A stretch of 5,723 bases of DNA, taken from assembly GCA_003648455.1 (NCBI GenBank), contig QMPG01000220.1, positions 1-5,723 on the forward strand, written 5' to 3'. This document shows, piece after piece, positions 5,376 to 5,723 of the stretch. The translations under genes were made by a program, and so were the position numbers. The notes below the pieces were generated by a model that worked only from the letters and a program-made list of their open reading frames with translations, was not told where the DNA came from and did no database searches. This DNA is from Bacteroidota bacterium (lineage in GTDB: Bacteria; Bacteroidota; Bacteroidia; Bacteroidales; B39-G9). Each line of letters opens with the position of its first letter. Position 1 is the first letter of the stretch.

Positions 5376-5506
5376 GAGTCCACTCCGAAAAGTGTTTTTA
5401 GACAAGATTAACAGGATTTTTGCAAAATGTAAAACATTAATTATCAACAATATAATTTTAATTAATTTATATGCATTTTTGAAAACAGGGTTTTTGGAGT
5501 GGACTC
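5376..5506. mobile_element. Candidate miniature inverted-repeat transposable element (about 131 bp)
   Basis: GAGTCCACTCC (5376-5386) is repeated in perfect inverted form as GGAGTGGACTC (5496-5506). The arms continue imperfectly inward, with RAAAA followed by TGTTTT on both sides. The hexamer ATTTTT lies directly outside each end (5370-5375 and 5507-5512), as a target-site duplication would. The roughly 109-base interior is A/T-rich, includes the word AGATTAACAGGATTTTT and has no reading frame, so any movement would need a transposase from elsewhere. The G/C-containing arms stand out from the A/T background. The flanking hexamer is low-complexity and could be chance. I do not recognise the parent IS family. 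Confidence 0.5.
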
Positions 5507-5557
5507 ATTTTTAATATTTTAAACTACATTTTAAATACCTATTGTAAAAACATAATA

Positions 5558-5635
5558 ACCACAAAGAACACCAAGAATAGACAAAGGACGCAAATTCATA
5601 GTGAACTTAGTGAGTATCTTTGTGTCCCTTGTGGT
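5558..5635. repeat. Imperfect intergenic palindrome made of ACAAAG-like words
   Basis: The left arm, starting ACCACAAAGAACACCAAGA (5558-5576), matches the right arm (5617-5635) read on the other strand in 16 of 19 positions. The interior carries related words (GACAAAGGACGCAAA, CTTTGTGTCCC) and a short TTCA-TAG-TGAA inverted repeat. Folded as RNA it could form a long imperfect stem from either strand. On the plus strand it is followed by a run of eight A, so on the minus strand a T-run precedes it. Similar ACAAAG-rich palindromes are common between genes in Bacteroidota as I recall, but this was not checked. Confidence 0.6.
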
Positions 5636-5723
5636 AAAAAAAACCTCAAAAAATCATTAAAAATTCTCTTACAAATCAGGATTAAACTGTAAACAAATTT
5701 TAAAATCAATTTCATTATTTATA

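Larger units (their letters stand above)
5207..5723. other. Gene-free region upstream of the transporter, rich in repeats
   Basis: No supported coding frame is seen on either strand in these 517 bases. The stretch holds the transporter leader with its promoter box, a 10-bp direct repeat AAATTGTTAT (5275-5284 and 5291-5300), a second TAnnTTTG-like box (5362-5369), the candidate miniature element (5376-5506) and the long palindrome (5558-5635). The last 88 bases are A/T-rich with nothing recognisable; the gene beyond the window edge is unknown. Confidence 0.6.

Noticed and set aside
5615..5622. TATCTTTG on the plus strand, a TAnnTTTG match pointing out of the window
   Set aside because: It falls inside the right arm of the long palindrome and has no TTG at the -33 spacing; most likely a by-product of the repeat's sequence.

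Overview
The window reads as an AT-rich chromosomal segment from a member of the Bacteroidota. Three things point there. The order (on the minus strand) bS21 gene, tyrosine recombinase gene, short ribosome-hibernation factor gene, tRNA-Thr, tRNA-Tyr is the block that in this phylum usually leads on to tRNA-Gly, tRNA-Thr, tuf and secE/nusG. Promoter-like boxes of the TAnnTTTG type precede the tRNAs, rpsU and the transporter. Most start codons lack a Shine-Dalgarno (SD) sequence and have A/T-rich leaders instead. Every gene found lies on the minus strand, so transcription runs from high to low coordinates.

Reading in the direction of transcription: 5207-5723 is a 517-base gene-free stretch with two repeat structures. 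One is a candidate miniature transposable element of about 131 bp, with 11-bp perfect terminal inverted repeats and a possible ATTTTT target duplication. The other is a 78-bp imperfect palindrome built from ACAAAG-like words. Next comes a LeuT-type sodium:amino-acid symporter (606 aa) carrying an unusually long, probably periplasmic, domain between its last two membrane helices. Its stop codon is one base from the start of a 44-codon single-helix membrane protein that looks like the MetS small subunit known to pair with such transporters. After a 136-base gap follows a membrane-anchored protein with four helix-hairpin-helix (ComEA-like) repeats.

After a 256-base A/T-rich intergenic region with a good promoter comes the housekeeping block: rpsU (bS21), a XerC/XerD recombinase with a complete catalytic set, and hpf, which sits 18 bases behind the recombinase and has a perfect AGGAGG SD. 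A separate promoter precedes tRNA-Thr(UGU) and tRNA-Tyr(GUA); the latter lacks only its discriminator base at the window edge.

Two functional pairings stand out. The transporter and its small subunit probably form one amino-acid uptake complex, made together through abutting cistrons. bS21 and the hibernation factor both act on the ribosome; bS21 has no SD here while the hibernation factor has a perfect one, which suggests a translational link. No CRISPR array, phage or defence system is visible. The most unusual items are the transporter insertion domain, the short partner gene, the SD contrast and the two repeat elements.
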